From an uncultured Oscillospiraceae bacterium (GTDB taxonomy: Bacteria > Bacillota > Clostridia > Oscillospirales > Oscillospiraceae): DNA of 5,450 bases. The stretch spans positions 1 to 5,450 of the forward strand of contig CAKTPR010000115.1 of NCBI GenBank assembly GCA_934591725.1. Direction: 5' to 3'. Below the pieces are notes generated by a model that saw nothing but the letters and a program-made list of their open reading frames with translations, searched no databases and had not been told where the DNA came from. The stretch's first letter is position 1, and each line of letters opens with the position of its first letter. Positions 4,936 to 5,450 of this stretch are shown piece after piece. The position numbers were made by a program, and so were the translations under genes.

Positions 4936-5450
4936 TCAGCCGTATACCCTGCCGGTGGGGCGAAGAGTTTCATGCTCTCCGGCCTGACCGTACTGTATGT
5001 ACTCTACAAAGTCCGTAAAGGTCAGCCAGCTGTATGAGAAGAATCTGCGCTCTCTCACGTCGCCCTCGCGCCAGTCAAAAGCGTCTGTGCTGACACTGCC
5101 GTCAATGAGCTTCACAAACGCCGCGGACATATCCTCGAATGAGATCGGCGCACTGTTTACAGCAAACTCGTGCTTTTCTCCTCTGCCCTTTATCATCAGC
5201 AGGGTGTGCTCGCGCTTGTCCTCGTCACTCAGTGTGCTGCCGTGATCCGACAGGAACACGATAGCGGAGTTGTCATAGACGCCCGCCGCCTTCAGCCGTT
5301 CGAGGTACAGCCCGGCGATCGTCATGGAGGCTTCTATCTGCTGCTCATATGTGGCGTTCTCGACGGTATTCATGTCCTTGTCGTACATAAAAGGCACGTG
5401 CGCGCCGTCGAGCACGATGTACTTGAACGAATCGGTACTGTCTGCGGTGA
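4936..5450 (-). CDS. Sulfatase / LTA-synthase-like protein, C-terminal part
   Basis: C-terminal 170 residues of an alkaline-phosphatase-superfamily protein; the frame stays open to the right edge, so the N-terminus and catalytic Thr/Ser or Cys are outside the window. Visible motifs are FKYIVLDGAHVPFMYD, where the His (bases 5400-5398) is a likely substrate or phosphate-site residue, and AIVFLSDHGST, where Asp-His (5247-5242) is the metal-binding DH pair of sulfatases, phosphoethanolamine transferases and lipoteichoic acid synthases. Between them, the helix with YLERLKAAGVYDNS is typical of the LtaS/Eta-type sulfatase fold. Family members are usually membrane-anchored with the catalytic domain outside the cell, so a role in modifying a surface polymer or lipid is plausible, but the missing N-terminus prevents a choice between synthase, transferase and true sulfatase. 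A GTG within the frame at 5415 is not the start, as family-like sequence precedes it. It lies upstream of and probably in an operon with the EamA gene. Confidence 0.88.
   Translation of the reverse strand, partial: TADSTDSFKYIVLDGAHVPFMYDKDMNTVENATYEQQIEASMTIAGLYLERLKAAGVYDNSAIVFLSDHGSTLSDEDKREHTLLMIKGRGEKHEFAVNSAPISFEDMSAAFVKLIDGSVSTDAFDWREGDVRERRFFSYSWLTFTDFVEYIQYGQAGEHETLRPTGRVYG

Noticed and set aside
4905..4973. Longer in-frame N-terminus for the EamA transporter starting at 4973.
   Set aside because: It would overlap the upstream sulfatase-like gene and add 23 non-family residues. The GGAGG site and first helix fit the ATG at 4904.
1..5450. Search by eye for CRISPR arrays, tRNA or rRNA genes, transposase genes, long direct repeats, and a canonical parS or Noc-binding palindrome.
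   Set aside because: None was seen. The inverted repeats found are short hairpins in non-coding DNA, and no CCCGGG-centred Noc site or intact parS is present.

Overview
The window looks like a chromosomal segment from a GC-rich member of the Clostridia, most likely a gut Oscillospiraceae/Ruminococcaceae-type organism. This rests on AGGAGG-type ribosome binding sites, a clostridial-type M3 oligoendopeptidase, a Spo0J/Noc-like ParB protein and GC-rich coding sequence that still uses ATA (Ile) codons. No database was searched, so the taxonomic placement is inference. I see no rRNA, tRNA, CRISPR array, insertion sequence or prophage gene.

Left half, plus strand (1-2830): a 5'-truncated M3-family zinc oligoendopeptidase runs in from the left edge. 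Eight bases after its stop comes a complete metal-dependent amidohydrolase of the prolidase/imidazolonepropionase-like branch. The two almost certainly form one transcript. A plausible joint role is cytoplasmic degradation of oligopeptides, with the endopeptidase cutting them and the amidohydrolase acting on small products. A perfect 12-bp stem at 2853-2888 lies between this pair and the convergent gene to its right and could terminate both.

Right half, minus strand (2894-5450): reading right to left, these are the C-terminal part of a sulfatase/LTA-synthase-like alkaline-phosphatase-superfamily protein, a ten-helix EamA (DMT) transporter starting 31 bases later, and a ParB/Spo0J/Noc-family DNA-binding CTPase. 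The ParB-family protein carries the residue set that distinguishes Noc-type from parS-type DNA recognition. It is not next to parA/soj or rsmG in this window.

The only long non-coding stretch (3737-4019) is AT-richer than the genes and packed with inverted repeats: five consecutive potential stem-loops between the transporter stop and the ParB-family start. It also holds a degenerate parS-like sequence and a TATATA-rich palindrome that may be the promoter of the ParB-family gene. This spacer and the Noc-like protein are the parts most worth a second look. The rest is ordinary housekeeping or accessory metabolism.
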